A stretch of 35,009 nucleotides of DNA from Clostridia bacterium (GTDB lineage: Bacteria; Bacillota; Clostridia; Christensenellales; Aristaeellaceae), in NCBI GenBank assembly GCA_017550745.1, contig JAFZOG010000103.1, forward strand, positions 1 through 35,009, given 5' to 3'. Positions 28,964 through 35,009 of the stretch are shown here, piece after piece (position 1 is the first letter of the stretch; the number at the start of each line of letters is the position of its first letter). Made by a program: the position numbers and the translations under genes. Under the pieces are notes generated by a model. The model was given only the letters and a program-made list of their open reading frames with translations, was not told where the DNA came from and did no database searches.

Positions 28964-31123
28964 TCATGTACGCTTTGGTATGATATACTTGTCTGCCAGC
29001 AATAACAGCGACGGCAGCAGGGACAGCACCAGCAGCACGGAAACCAGCGCGCCGCGGGATACCAGCAGCCCGATACTGGAAATATAATAGATGCTGCATT
29101 GCTTCCCAATGATATATCCCGCCACGATGATAATGATCCCGGAGGTCAGGACGGTGGGCAGCGCTTTTTTCAGCGCTTCCTGCGCCGCCTCCCGGGCTTT
29201 AAGCCCCTTCAGCCGCAGCGACCTGTACTGGTCGCTGAGCAGGATGCCATAGTCAATCGTCGCGCCCATCTGGATGGACACGCAAATCAGATAGGAAATA
29301 AAGAAGATGGGCTCGCTGATGAGATAAGAAAAGCCCATGGTGATCCAGATGGCTCCCTCGATCACAAACACCAGGATCAGCGGCAGGCCGAAGGAGCGGA
29401 AAGAAATCATGACGATCAAAAGAATGGCAAACAGGGTGATGAAATTGACCTTCAGCAGATCGCTGTGAAACGCTTCACCAATATCATAGGTGGACATGGG
29501 AACGCCGGTAATATAATAATCCGCTCCATACACCTGGGAAGCGGCTTTCAAGATGGCGTCCATGTATTCCGTGAAATCCGCATCAGTTGTTGAAAACCGC
29601 AATTCAGCAGCCATGCGGGCGAAATGCGGCCCAATGAAAGCGCTTCTTGCGGCGGCAAGCTGGGCCTGCAGATCCCGAATCGCTCCATTCCCGGCCGCGA
29701 AAGCGGAAGCGGCGTCCAGCAGCCTGTCGGCGCGCACCGACGCGCCAAATCCCCGCATCATGAAAAAGAGATTGACCGCGGCTGCGCTCTGTCCCGTCAG
29801 CTCCGCCACCTCCTTGGGCGTATAATACTTCAGCGCCTGCGCTCCCGTGGTGACCATGGCGGATATTTCGCCGACGGCAGGCTGGCCGTCCTTCATCGTG
29901 ACGGCTTGCAGCCTGGATGCCAAGTCCCGCTGCCGGTCAAAATCCGCGTCCTCCTCGCCGCCCGGCACCAGAAACACCAGGGGATTGGACGTCCCGAATC
30001 GGCTGCTGATCAAAGCCGATTCGCTTTTGGCCGCCGCTTCCGGGCTTGTAAAGCTGTAAGTATTCCGGCTGTTCAGGTATAAACCGCACAAAACAGCCAG
30101 CACAAGGACGCACGCCAGGGGCCGTTTTGCTTTGTCAATGCCCGCAGCCAGGCGGTCTCCCCCCAGGCGCAGGTGCCTGTGCCGGGTACGGAGAAGCGGT
30201 TTTTCCAGCAGGATGGTCACCCCCGGCATCATGAAAAACACGCATACCATGCTGATAACGATGCCCTTGGAGAGCACCAGCCCGATGTCAAAGCCGATGG
30301 TGAAGCTCATAAAGAGCAGGGACAGAAGCCCGGCGACGGTGGTGAAGGCGCTGGACGCGATCCGCATGAAGCATTCGGACAGCGCTTCCCGCATGGCGTC
30401 CGCGGCGCTCCTTCCCGCTTCCCGATACCCGTTATACGTGTGCAGCAGCATGATGGCATAGTCGATGGACAGCGCCAGCTGAAGGATGGCGCAGACAGCG
30501 AACGTGATAAAAGATACGTCCGGAAATACAAAATTGGTGCCCATGTTGATAAGTATGGAAAAGGATAAAACGATCAGGAGGACAATAGGTTCCGCCCAGG
30601 CGTGGGATGTGGCCAGCAGCACCAGCAGCACGATCCCCACGGCAATAAACATGACCAGCGGGATTTCTTCCCCTACGCTTTTTTGAATATCCAGCTGCGT
30701 CGCGGCAGAACCGCCCACATAGTACTGTGCGGGAAACATGGAGCGCAGCTTTTTCACCGTTTCCGCGGCGTCGCCGCCGTTCAGGGTCACGGAAACCAGG
30801 GAATAGGTGTTTCCGTCCGCTTCGAGAAAGCCGGTTTCAGGATCGTAGGAAGCAAACAATACCTCCGGCATGGCGTTGATTTGGGATGTATAGGCGATGA
30901 TCTCCTGCTCTTCCCCATCGACAAACATCACCCGCAGCTGTTCGCTGGAGCCGAATTCCTCCTGCATGACGAGCAGCGCCCGCTTGGTCATGGTTTCGTC
31001 GGACAGGTAACGGTTCAGATCATAGTTGATTTTTGTTTTTCTGATTGAAAATAAAGAAAAAACAGCCAGCAGAAAGAACAAGGCCAGCAGCCAGTAACGG
31101 TATTTCACAATCATCCGCGCCAT
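28964..31123 (-). CDS. MMPL-family (RND-type) membrane transporter
   Basis: 719 residues; ATG 31123 with GGGAGG. The topology is the RND plan: one helix (residues about 10-27), a large outer loop (about 28-155), a block of helices (156-310), a central helix near 340, a second outer loop (about 360-540), and a final block of helices. The two halves are similar, as in LALSIDYAIMLLHTYNGYR and QMGATIDYGILLSDQYRSL, which carry the conserved aspartate-tyrosine pair of MMPL proteins that serve proton-driven transport. Substrates of related proteins are lipids, fatty acids or hydrophobic drugs. The size is at the small end for the family. The gene stands alone between its own promoter and a weak terminator. 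Confidence 0.9.
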   Translation of the reverse strand: MARMIVKYRYWLLALFFLLAVFSLFSIRKTKINYDLNRYLSDETMTKRALLVMQEEFGSSEQLRVMFVDGEEQEIIAYTSQINAMPEVLFASYDPETGFLEADGNTYSLVSVTLNGGDAAETVKKLRSMFPAQYYVGGSAATQLDIQKSVGEEIPLVMFIAVGIVLLVLLATSHAWAEPIVLLIVLSFSILINMGTNFVFPDVSFITFAVCAILQLALSIDYAIMLLHTYNGYREAGRSAADAMREALSECFMRIASSAFTTVAGLLSLLFMSFTIGFDIGLVLSKGIVISMVCVFFMMPGVTILLEKPLLRTRHRHLRLGGDRLAAGIDKAKRPLACVLVLAVLCGLYLNSRNTYSFTSPEAAAKSESALISSRFGTSNPLVFLVPGGEEDADFDRQRDLASRLQAVTMKDGQPAVGEISAMVTTGAQALKYYTPKEVAELTGQSAAAVNLFFMMRGFGASVRADRLLDAASAFAAGNGAIRDLQAQLAAARSAFIGPHFARMAAELRFSTTDADFTEYMDAILKAASQVYGADYYITGVPMSTYDIGEAFHSDLLKVNFITLFAILLIVMISFRSFGLPLILVFVIEGAIWITMGFSYLISEPIFFISYLICVSIQMGATIDYGILLSDQYRSLRLKGLKAREAAQEALKKALPTVLTSGIIIIVAGYIIGKQCSIYYISSIGLLVSRGALVSVLLVLSLLPSLLLLADKYIIPKRT

Positions 31124-31159
31124 GGCGGTGCCTCCCTTTCAGCACATGATTATAAGCAA

Positions 31160-31188
31160 ATTATACCGGAAAACAGAGGAATCGGCAA
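31160..31188 (-). promoter_or_regulatory. Promoter of the MMPL transporter gene
   Basis: On the - strand TTGCCG (31188-31183, four of six), 17 nt, TATAAT (31165-31160, perfect). A second TATAAT lies at 31154-31149 without a good -35. Leader about 30 nt. Confidence 0.65.
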
Positions 31189-31310
31189 GAGGCCGGCCAA
31201 TGAATGTTGTCCGTCTTTTTCATGCGTGCTTGCCGCCATACCGCTTCTGCCCGTCTCGCAAAGCGCAGCCGCATTTATGCACCGCTGCGGAACGGCGGAA
31301 GAAGGCCCAG

Positions 31311-31349
31311 AAAAGTAACCATCCCCCGGCAAAACCGGGGGATGGTTAC
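31311..31349 (-). terminator. Strong terminator after nth
   Basis: On the - strand a perfect 15-bp stem, GTAACCATCCCCCGG with CCGGGGGATGGTTAC (31349-31335 and 31329-31315), around a five-base loop, followed by TTTTC. Its first base is the last base of the nth stop codon. Confidence 0.9.
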
Positions 31350-32041
31350 TATGCTTCGACGGCGTTTTCCCTGCGCCGGCGCGCGCGTTTTTTCGCGTCA
31401 GCTTTCGGGTTGATCATTTCTTCCTGATGTGCTGCTTTGCAGTAGGGCTTCAAGGCACAGCGCTCACACTCCGGCTTCTGGCTGTGGCAAACGCGGCGGC
31501 CATGGAAGATCATCCAGTGATGCGCCTGGCTCCAGTCCTCCCGGGGGATCAGCGCCATGAGCTGCTTCTCCGTTTCTTCCACAGTCAGGGCGTCGGAAAG
31601 GCCCAAACGGTTCGCCACCCGGAACACGTGGGTGTCCACCGGGATAGCGGGCTGGCCGAAGGAAAAGGCCAGCACCACGTTGGCTGTTTTCCGGCCTACA
31701 CCCGGAAGGGCTGTCAGCTCCTCTAATGTGGAAGGCACAACGCCGTCGTATTTATCGGCGATGATTTTACAGGCATTGACGATGTTCGCCGCCTTGGACC
31801 TGAACCCGCAGGACTTCACATACGGAAACAAAATCTCCGGCGTGGTCCGCGCCATGGCCTTGGCGTCGGGGAAATCCCGGAACACCGCGGGCGTCACCTG
31901 GTTCACCCGGGCGTCGGTGCACTGGGCGGCCAAAATGGTGGCCACCAGCGTCTCATAGGGATTGGTGAACTTTAGCTCTGGCCCCGCGTCGGGATATAAT
32001 TCCGCAAGGCCCTTCAGGATGGCCTGCTGATTCTCATTCAT
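31349..32041 (-). CDS. nth: Endonuclease III (base-excision DNA glycosylase/AP lyase)
   Basis: 230 residues from ATG 32041, with AAGGAG 6 nt upstream; a longer open frame runs through the upstream gene but has no start. The helix-hairpin-helix LPGVGRKTA carries catalytic Lys118 and Asp136 lies in PVDTHVFRV. The C-terminal 4Fe-4S cluster motif C-X6-C-X2-C-X5-C is complete (Cys185, Cys192, Cys195, Cys201). It excises oxidised pyrimidines and cleaves the abasic site. The tail (NPKADAKKRARRRREN) is strongly basic and longer than usual, perhaps adding DNA affinity. It starts 11 nt after folT and shares its promoter. Confidence 0.96.
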   Translation of the reverse strand: MNENQQAILKGLAELYPDAGPELKFTNPYETLVATILAAQCTDARVNQVTPAVFRDFPDAKAMARTTPEILFPYVKSCGFRSKAANIVNACKIIADKYDGVVPSTLEELTALPGVGRKTANVVLAFSFGQPAIPVDTHVFRVANRLGLSDALTVEETEKQLMALIPREDWSQAHHWMIFHGRRVCHSQKPECERCALKPYCKAAHQEEMINPKADAKKRARRRRENAVEA

Positions 32042-32052
32042 AACGCGCTCCT

Positions 32053-32763
32053 TCATTTCTTCAGCGCAAGATACAGCGCCACGGCGCCGACGCCAACGGC
32101 GGTCATGACAGCCAGGAAAATGATATTCTTTTTCGTGAAACGCAGCTTGTCCGTGCCGCTGTACGCAAAGCCCAGCTTCTGGGCGGGAGGAATGACGACC
32201 CGCAGGAACAGCACCAGCAGCACCGATTCCAGGGGGAACAGCGCCAGATTTTTCACGATGCGCAGCGCGTCGAACAGCTTGTAGCTTTTCCCCAGCATCA
32301 TCTGGTAATACAGCCACATCACCGGCGTGTTCAATACGATATTGACAAAGAAATCAATGCAGAACCGGCTCAGCGTCACCCGCAGGGCGGTCACCTCCGT
32401 CCGGTACAGGAACAGGGCGAAGATCAGCGAACCCGCGATCTCAATGAAAATGAAAGGGAAAAAATATACGCCGGTAGGAAAAAGCAGGCAGCCCAGGGTA
32501 TCGGACACCGCCGCCGCCGCGATGGCCACCACAGGCCCGAAGACCATAGCGCCGAAAGCATTGATAAAAAAGGCAATGTTGATGCGCAGATTGGCAGCGA
32601 TGGGAATGCTCACAGATTTCAGCGCCACCCTGAGCGCGATCATCAGTGCCGCGAAGATCAGAATATCCAGGCGTTTGAACTCCGACGCCGCCTGCACCCA
32701 ATACGCTTTGGAAAACGGCGTCCGATACAGGCTTTTTCCGCCGGAAGAGGTATTCTTCTCCAT
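32053..32763 (-). CDS. folT: Folate-family ECF transporter S component
   Basis: 236 residues; ATG 32763 with AAAGGAGG 8 nt upstream. About six membrane helices start near residue 33 (LDILIFAALMIALRVALKS). Characteristic of FolT-type S components are NLRINIAFFINAFGAMVFGPVVAI and the helix AAVSDTLGCLLFPTG, with the arginine of the NLRI segment expected near the substrate site. The S component binds the vitamin in the membrane and docks to the EcfA/A'/T energy module, whose genes are not in the window. Folate is the likely substrate; a related vitamin cannot be excluded. A 30-residue soluble N-terminal part precedes the first helix. Confidence 0.85.
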   Translation of the reverse strand: MEKNTSSGGKSLYRTPFSKAYWVQAASEFKRLDILIFAALMIALRVALKSVSIPIAANLRINIAFFINAFGAMVFGPVVAIAAAAVSDTLGCLLFPTGVYFFPFIFIEIAGSLIFALFLYRTEVTALRVTLSRFCIDFFVNIVLNTPVMWLYYQMMLGKSYKLFDALRIVKNLALFPLESVLLVLFLRVVIPPAQKLGFAYSGTDKLRFTKKNIIFLAVMTAVGVGAVALYLALKK

Positions 32764-32790
32764 GGCTTTCGCCTCCTTTCAGTATTTTCC

Positions 32791-32819
32791 ATTGTAGCAA
32801 GAAACCGGGGAAAAAGCAA
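32791..32819 (-). promoter_or_regulatory. Promoter of folT-nth
   Basis: On the - strand TTGCTT (32819-32814, three of six), 17 nt, TACAAT (32796-32791, five of six). The start would lie about 20 nt before the folT ATG. No riboswitch can fit in so short a leader. Confidence 0.55.
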
Positions 32820-32879
32820 GCCGTTCCAGTCCATGTATCAATAAAAATGGGAAAAATAAACAATCCCATGGCAAAGACC

Positions 32880-33090
32880 GCTCTTTCCACGCGGTTCCCG
32901 CGTTCTGCCAATGGATTCCCGATCCTGCGTCCGGCCTCGCTGTTTCTCAGCGCCTGGATGGATTCTTCGTCCCGGTTCAGCTGAACGAAGGGAGGCGTAG
33001 CTGCGCTACGTTGACCGGAGCAGCGCGGGGCAGCCGAAGCAAAGCCAGGGCGGAAAGGACGCCGAAAGATGGTAAGTATTTAGAAGAAGC
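32880..33090. other. Gene-free stretch rich in small inverted repeats
   Basis: Between the folT promoter and the GNAT terminator (about 32820-33140) I find no gene with a start signal. Instead there are several compact inverted repeats: ACGCGG/CCGCGT (32889-32903), CGCTG/CAGCG (32938-32952), the perfect 12-bp palindrome GTTCAGCTGAAC (32975-32986) inside a CTTCGT/ACGAAG pair, CGTAGC/GCTACG with a 3-nt loop (32996-33010), and GGCG/CGCC near 33050. The stretch is GC-rich and ends abruptly in AT-rich sequence at about 33070. It could be a structured RNA or a dispersed extragenic element. On the - strand part of it (32911-32990) is also an open frame, probably by chance. Confidence 0.45.
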
Positions 33091-33141
33091 ATCATATTAT
33101 TGCTGAAAATCGATTCCGCCGCATCTAAAAAACATTCCAAA

Positions 33142-33175
33142 CCTCAAAATCCCCCGAGAACGGGGGACTTTGAGG
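33142..33175 (-). terminator. Hairpin that probably ends the GNAT gene cluster
   Basis: A 14-bp stem with one mismatch (33142-33155 with 33162-33175; core CCCCC/GGGGG) around a six-base loop. On the - strand TTTGGAATGTTTTTT follows, a fair if interrupted T-run. It lies about 90 nt after the last open frame of the cluster. Confidence 0.55.
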
Positions 33176-33262
33176 CGGATGATAACGTATCGTTATTATC
33201 CATAAGTTTGGCATTGGACCTAATGGTTGATACAATGCACCCCATACCGGAAGATGAACCCG

Positions 33263-33463
33263 TTACATATTGTTTTCAGTTATGGCGCGTACTGCCATCA
33301 TCAGTGTAACAAAACCATCAAATCGAAGCATTAATCGATGGAATTGCTTCTCATTTTGCCAATCACAATATGCCTTTTTACTTGAATACTCAAAGAATTC
33401 TTCTTGAAGAGCAACCTGCGATTCAATGTGTTTATTATATCTTTTTCCTGCAGTGCTTCGCAC
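33263..33463 (-). pseudogene. AT-rich gene fragment, unrecognised, out of frame with the GNAT gene
   Basis: This frame ends at TAA 33263-33265 and is open back to about 33510, overlapping the 3' end of the GNAT gene in another frame. It reads HYEYVVRSTAGKRYNKH, then EEFFEYSSKKAYCDWQNEKQ, then FHRLMLRFDGFVTLMMAVRA. The composition (aromatic and charged residues, AT-rich codons such as AAA, TAT, GAT) looks like real coding sequence, but it has no convincing start: a GTG at 33463 lacks a binding site. I read it as the tail of a foreign, AT-rich gene left after a rearrangement. I do not recognise the family; a transposase or other mobile-element remnant is possible but unproven. Confidence 0.35.
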
Positions 33464-33918
33464 AACATACTCATAATGTCCTTTTTCAGCAGAAATCTTT
33501 GTCCGTCATCCCTGAATACAGAATACCCCGACCGCTCATAAAAGCGCAACGCCGATGTATTTGTTTTCTCCACATGCAGAATGACCCCCCGGCTGCCGAT
33601 CTGCTCTGCGTATGTTTCTGCAGCGCGGATCAGCGCCGAGCCGATTCCTTTGTGCCGATATGCTGCTGTGACTGAAAAGTCGTCCAGATAGATATGATTT
33701 ATCGGATCATGGTGAAACTCCACGGACAGGAAGGCGACCACCTGATCGTCTTCCGCAACATAGATCCGATCCAGGCTTTTTCTCCAGAACCTGTCCAGGT
33801 CTTCGTCTCCGTAGCCTTTCACATCATTCGTATGGTATATCGTCCGCAGCATTTCCAGAAACAGTTCGCGGATTCTTGCCTCATCCGCCGGAACAGCGGT
33901 TCTGATTCTGTATTCCAT
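33331..33918 (-). CDS. GNAT-family N-acetyltransferase with an unusual C-terminal tail
   Basis: 195 residues; ATG 33918 with GAGGAT upstream. A normal GNAT fold spans residues 1-150: N-terminal YRIRTAVPADEARIRELF, strand DRIYVAEDDQVVAFLSVEF, strand 4 HIYLDDFSVTAAYR and the acetyl-CoA loop RHKGIGSALI, then TNTSALRFYERSGY. Typical members end at about FLLKKDI (residue 147-150). Here the frame runs on for about 45 basic residues (from MSMLCEAL to KMRSNSID) through AT-rich DNA that is also open in another frame. The tail is therefore probably non-native, acquired when the 3' end was joined to foreign sequence. Substrate unknown. Confidence 0.82.
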   Translation of the reverse strand: MEYRIRTAVPADEARIRELFLEMLRTIYHTNDVKGYGDEDLDRFWRKSLDRIYVAEDDQVVAFLSVEFHHDPINHIYLDDFSVTAAYRHKGIGSALIRAAETYAEQIGSRGVILHVEKTNTSALRFYERSGYSVFRDDGQRFLLKKDIMSMLCEALQEKDIINTLNRRLLFKKNSLSIQVKRHIVIGKMRSNSID

Positions 33919-33963
33919 CTTTATCCTCAGTCTCTGGGATCTTTGTCATAGTAAACAGCATTC

Positions 33964-34407
33964 TCAGTCTTCCAGCCGCATATCAAACGCTTTCTTGGAT
34001 GTTCCGTTGAAACCTTTGCTTTCATAGAAGCGGTGTGCCTCCGTCCGGGACATTCCGCTCTGCAGGATCACCTTGTAGCAATGCCGTTCCTTCGCGAACG
34101 AGACCGCCATGTCGATCATCCGGGAAGCCAGACCCTGCTTCCTGTACTCCTTGTCTGTAATGACATTCTCAATGAAACAAATGCCCCGATTTCCACGGGT
34201 CAGATTCGGGATATAGACCGCATAGCAGCTTGATACGACCCTGCCGCTGTCCACTGCGCCGAAGTACCGGATGTCAGGGTTTCTCTCAATCTCCTTCCAA
34301 GCCTCCATGCTGTGCTCCATTGTGCTTTCGGCGTCATCTGCGTCCAGCTGTCTGTACAATTCGAGCAGGGATGGCAGGTCGGATGCCGTCAGTCTCCTGA
34401 ATTCCAT
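33964..34407 (-). CDS. GNAT-family N-acetyltransferase
   Basis: 147 residues; ATG 34407 with AGGAGGG about 10 nt upstream, 4 nt after the stop of the preceding gene. The order is MEFRRLTASDLPSLLELYRQL, DIRYFGAVDSGRVVSSCYAVY, ICFIENVITDKEYRKQGLASRMI (the R/Q-x-x-G-x-A acetyl-CoA loop is RKQGLA) and EAHRFYESKGF. It is a single-domain, complete acetyltransferase acting in the cytoplasm on an unknown amine. Tandem arrangement with two other GNAT genes suggests duplication or a shared detoxification or modification role, although the three sequences are rather different from one another. Confidence 0.9.
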   Translation of the reverse strand: MEFRRLTASDLPSLLELYRQLDADDAESTMEHSMEAWKEIERNPDIRYFGAVDSGRVVSSCYAVYIPNLTRGNRGICFIENVITDKEYRKQGLASRMIDMAVSFAKERHCYKVILQSGMSRTEAHRFYESKGFNGTSKKAFDMRLED

Positions 34408-34411
34408 ATGA

Positions 34412-34888
34412 TCATTTCCCTCCTTTGCTGAGGACCATCACATCGTAGCATAGATAATCGCCGTTTTCCGTGCGGACCACATGATACTCCGTTTCCCGGT
34501 AGCCGCGCTTCAGGTAGATCTGCTTCGCGGGGAAGGAAGCGTCAATCCGGACCGTATCATGCTGTGACAGGATCTTCTGCTCCGCAAAATCAAGTAGGGC
34601 TCTGCCATAGCCCCGGTGCTGATGCTGCGGAAGCACAAACAGACGGTTGATCCCGTTTCCGCTGATGGTTACCGTCCCGACGATTGTTTCATCGTCACAG
34701 AGCAGATACACTTTTCCGGAGGCAATATCCGCGCTGATGCTTTCATCCGAGTGATGCCGGCAGAAGAAATCCACCGCGCCGGCAGGGTAGTACGCTGGAT
34801 AGACCGCACGGATTGTCTCCTGCGTGATCTGCCGGACGGTTTCAAAATCGTCAGCAGCTGCCTGTATCATACTGTAATTGTCCATCAT
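34412..34888 (-). CDS. GNAT-family N-acetyltransferase
   Basis: 158 residues if the first of two adjacent ATGs (34888, 34885) is used; GGGAGAGA lies upstream. Layout: ETVRQITQETIRAVYPAYYPAGAVDFF, strand KVYLLCDDETIVGTVTIS, INRLFVLPQHQHRGYGRALLDFAE with the acetyl-CoA loop QHRGYG, then AKQIYLKRGYRETEY. The segment YPAYYPAGAVDFFCRHHS is typical of a common clostridial GNAT subgroup. Substrate unknown. It starts the visible tandem and follows an upstream gene end by 17 nt. Confidence 0.9.
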   Translation of the reverse strand: MMDNYSMIQAAADDFETVRQITQETIRAVYPAYYPAGAVDFFCRHHSDESISADIASGKVYLLCDDETIVGTVTISGNGINRLFVLPQHQHRGYGRALLDFAEQKILSQHDTVRIDASFPAKQIYLKRGYRETEYHVVRTENGDYLCYDVMVLSKGGK

Positions 34889-34905
34889 GATCTCTCCCGG
34901 ACACT

Positions 34906-35009
34906 TCAGTTTTCTTCCAGGATGCGGAAGCCTTCCCTGTAATCCTGTCCCAGGATCTCCTGAGACATTGCAAAATCATTCTTTGCGTGAAGCCGTTCCT
35001 GTACCTTCA
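34906..35009 (-). CDS. C-terminal end of an unidentified protein
   Basis: The frame is open from the right edge to TGA 34906-34908, giving the last 33 residues (KVQERLHAKNDFAM... ending FRILEEN). It is helical and acidic at the end. It lies 17 nt before the first GNAT gene in the same direction and is probably co-transcribed with it. The visible part is too short to assign a family. Confidence 0.6.
   Translation of the reverse strand, partial: KVQERLHAKNDFAMSQEILGQDYREGFRILEEN

Noticed and set aside
32441-32911. A - strand frame starting NPLAERGNRVERAVFAMG upstream of folT
   Set aside because: It overlaps the folT promoter and most of folT in another frame, and has no ribosome binding site. 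It may be chance, although its upstream part overlaps the hairpin-rich stretch.

Overview
The window looks like chromosomal DNA of a GC-rich, endospore-forming member of the Bacillota (class Clostridia). The evidence is the strong AGGAGG-type ribosome binding sites, SigA-type promoters, classic stem-plus-T-run terminators, HPr kinase, a ROK glucokinase, an ECF folate S component, a short HisG paired with HisZ, and a sporulation-type YtfJ/D-Ala-D-Ala carboxypeptidase cluster. I see no phage, no complete insertion sequence, no CRISPR array and no tRNA or rRNA gene.

Layout. All genes from 1 to about 13.4 kb are on the + strand and all genes from 13.5 kb to the end are on the - strand. They converge on a bidirectional terminator near 13.45 kb. 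(1) 1-4.85 kb is a run of exported proteins of unknown function: the end of a glycine/proline-repeat protein, two proteins sharing a C-terminal domain of about 80-100 residues, a 54-residue membrane peptide, an SH3b protein, a lipid-or-wall-exposed protein, and a gene remnant carrying the tail of the shared domain. (2) 4.9-7.05 kb is a sporulation operon (DUF2953/YtfI-like, YtfJ, S11 carboxypeptidase) behind a good SigG-type promoter, followed by rluB with its own ribosome binding site. (3) 8.0-12.6 kb holds a CapA-like exported metallophosphatase-fold protein with its own promoter, then hprK-glcK (carbon control and glucose entry) and asnS. (4) 12.86-13.41 kb is a small SAM methyltransferase. 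(5) 13.5-16.3 kb is uvrA, whose promoter contains a near-consensus LexA box.

(6) 16.4-25.3 kb is a complete-looking histidine operon in the order hisZ-G-D-C-B-H-A-(DinB-like)-F-IE-(HD hydrolase). Most junctions overlap by 4-11 nt. It is driven by a perfect TTGACA-N17-TATACT promoter flanked and overlapped by a perfect 9+9 bp inverted repeat that should be its operator. No histidinol-phosphatase gene is present, while two non-his enzymes are embedded in the operon; the terminal HD-domain hydrolase is a candidate for the missing step. (7) 25.3-28.9 kb is a multi-SH3 exported protein, hemW and a DUF5711-like membrane protein. (8) 28.96-31.2 kb is an MMPL/RND-type transporter. (9) 31.3-32.8 kb is folT-nth. 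(10) 32.82-33.26 kb has no convincing gene and is unusually rich in small inverted repeats. (11) 33.26-35.0 kb is three GNAT acetyltransferases in tandem, the last with an odd AT-rich tail, and the end of an unidentified gene.

The most interesting items are the his operator palindrome and the two extra genes in the his operon, the SigG promoter for the ytfJ cluster, the duplicated exported-domain family with its truncated copy, the terminator stem that also contains a -35 box upstream of capA, and the hairpin-rich gene-free stretch near 33 kb. All assignments come from reading the sequence and protein motifs; no database search was run.
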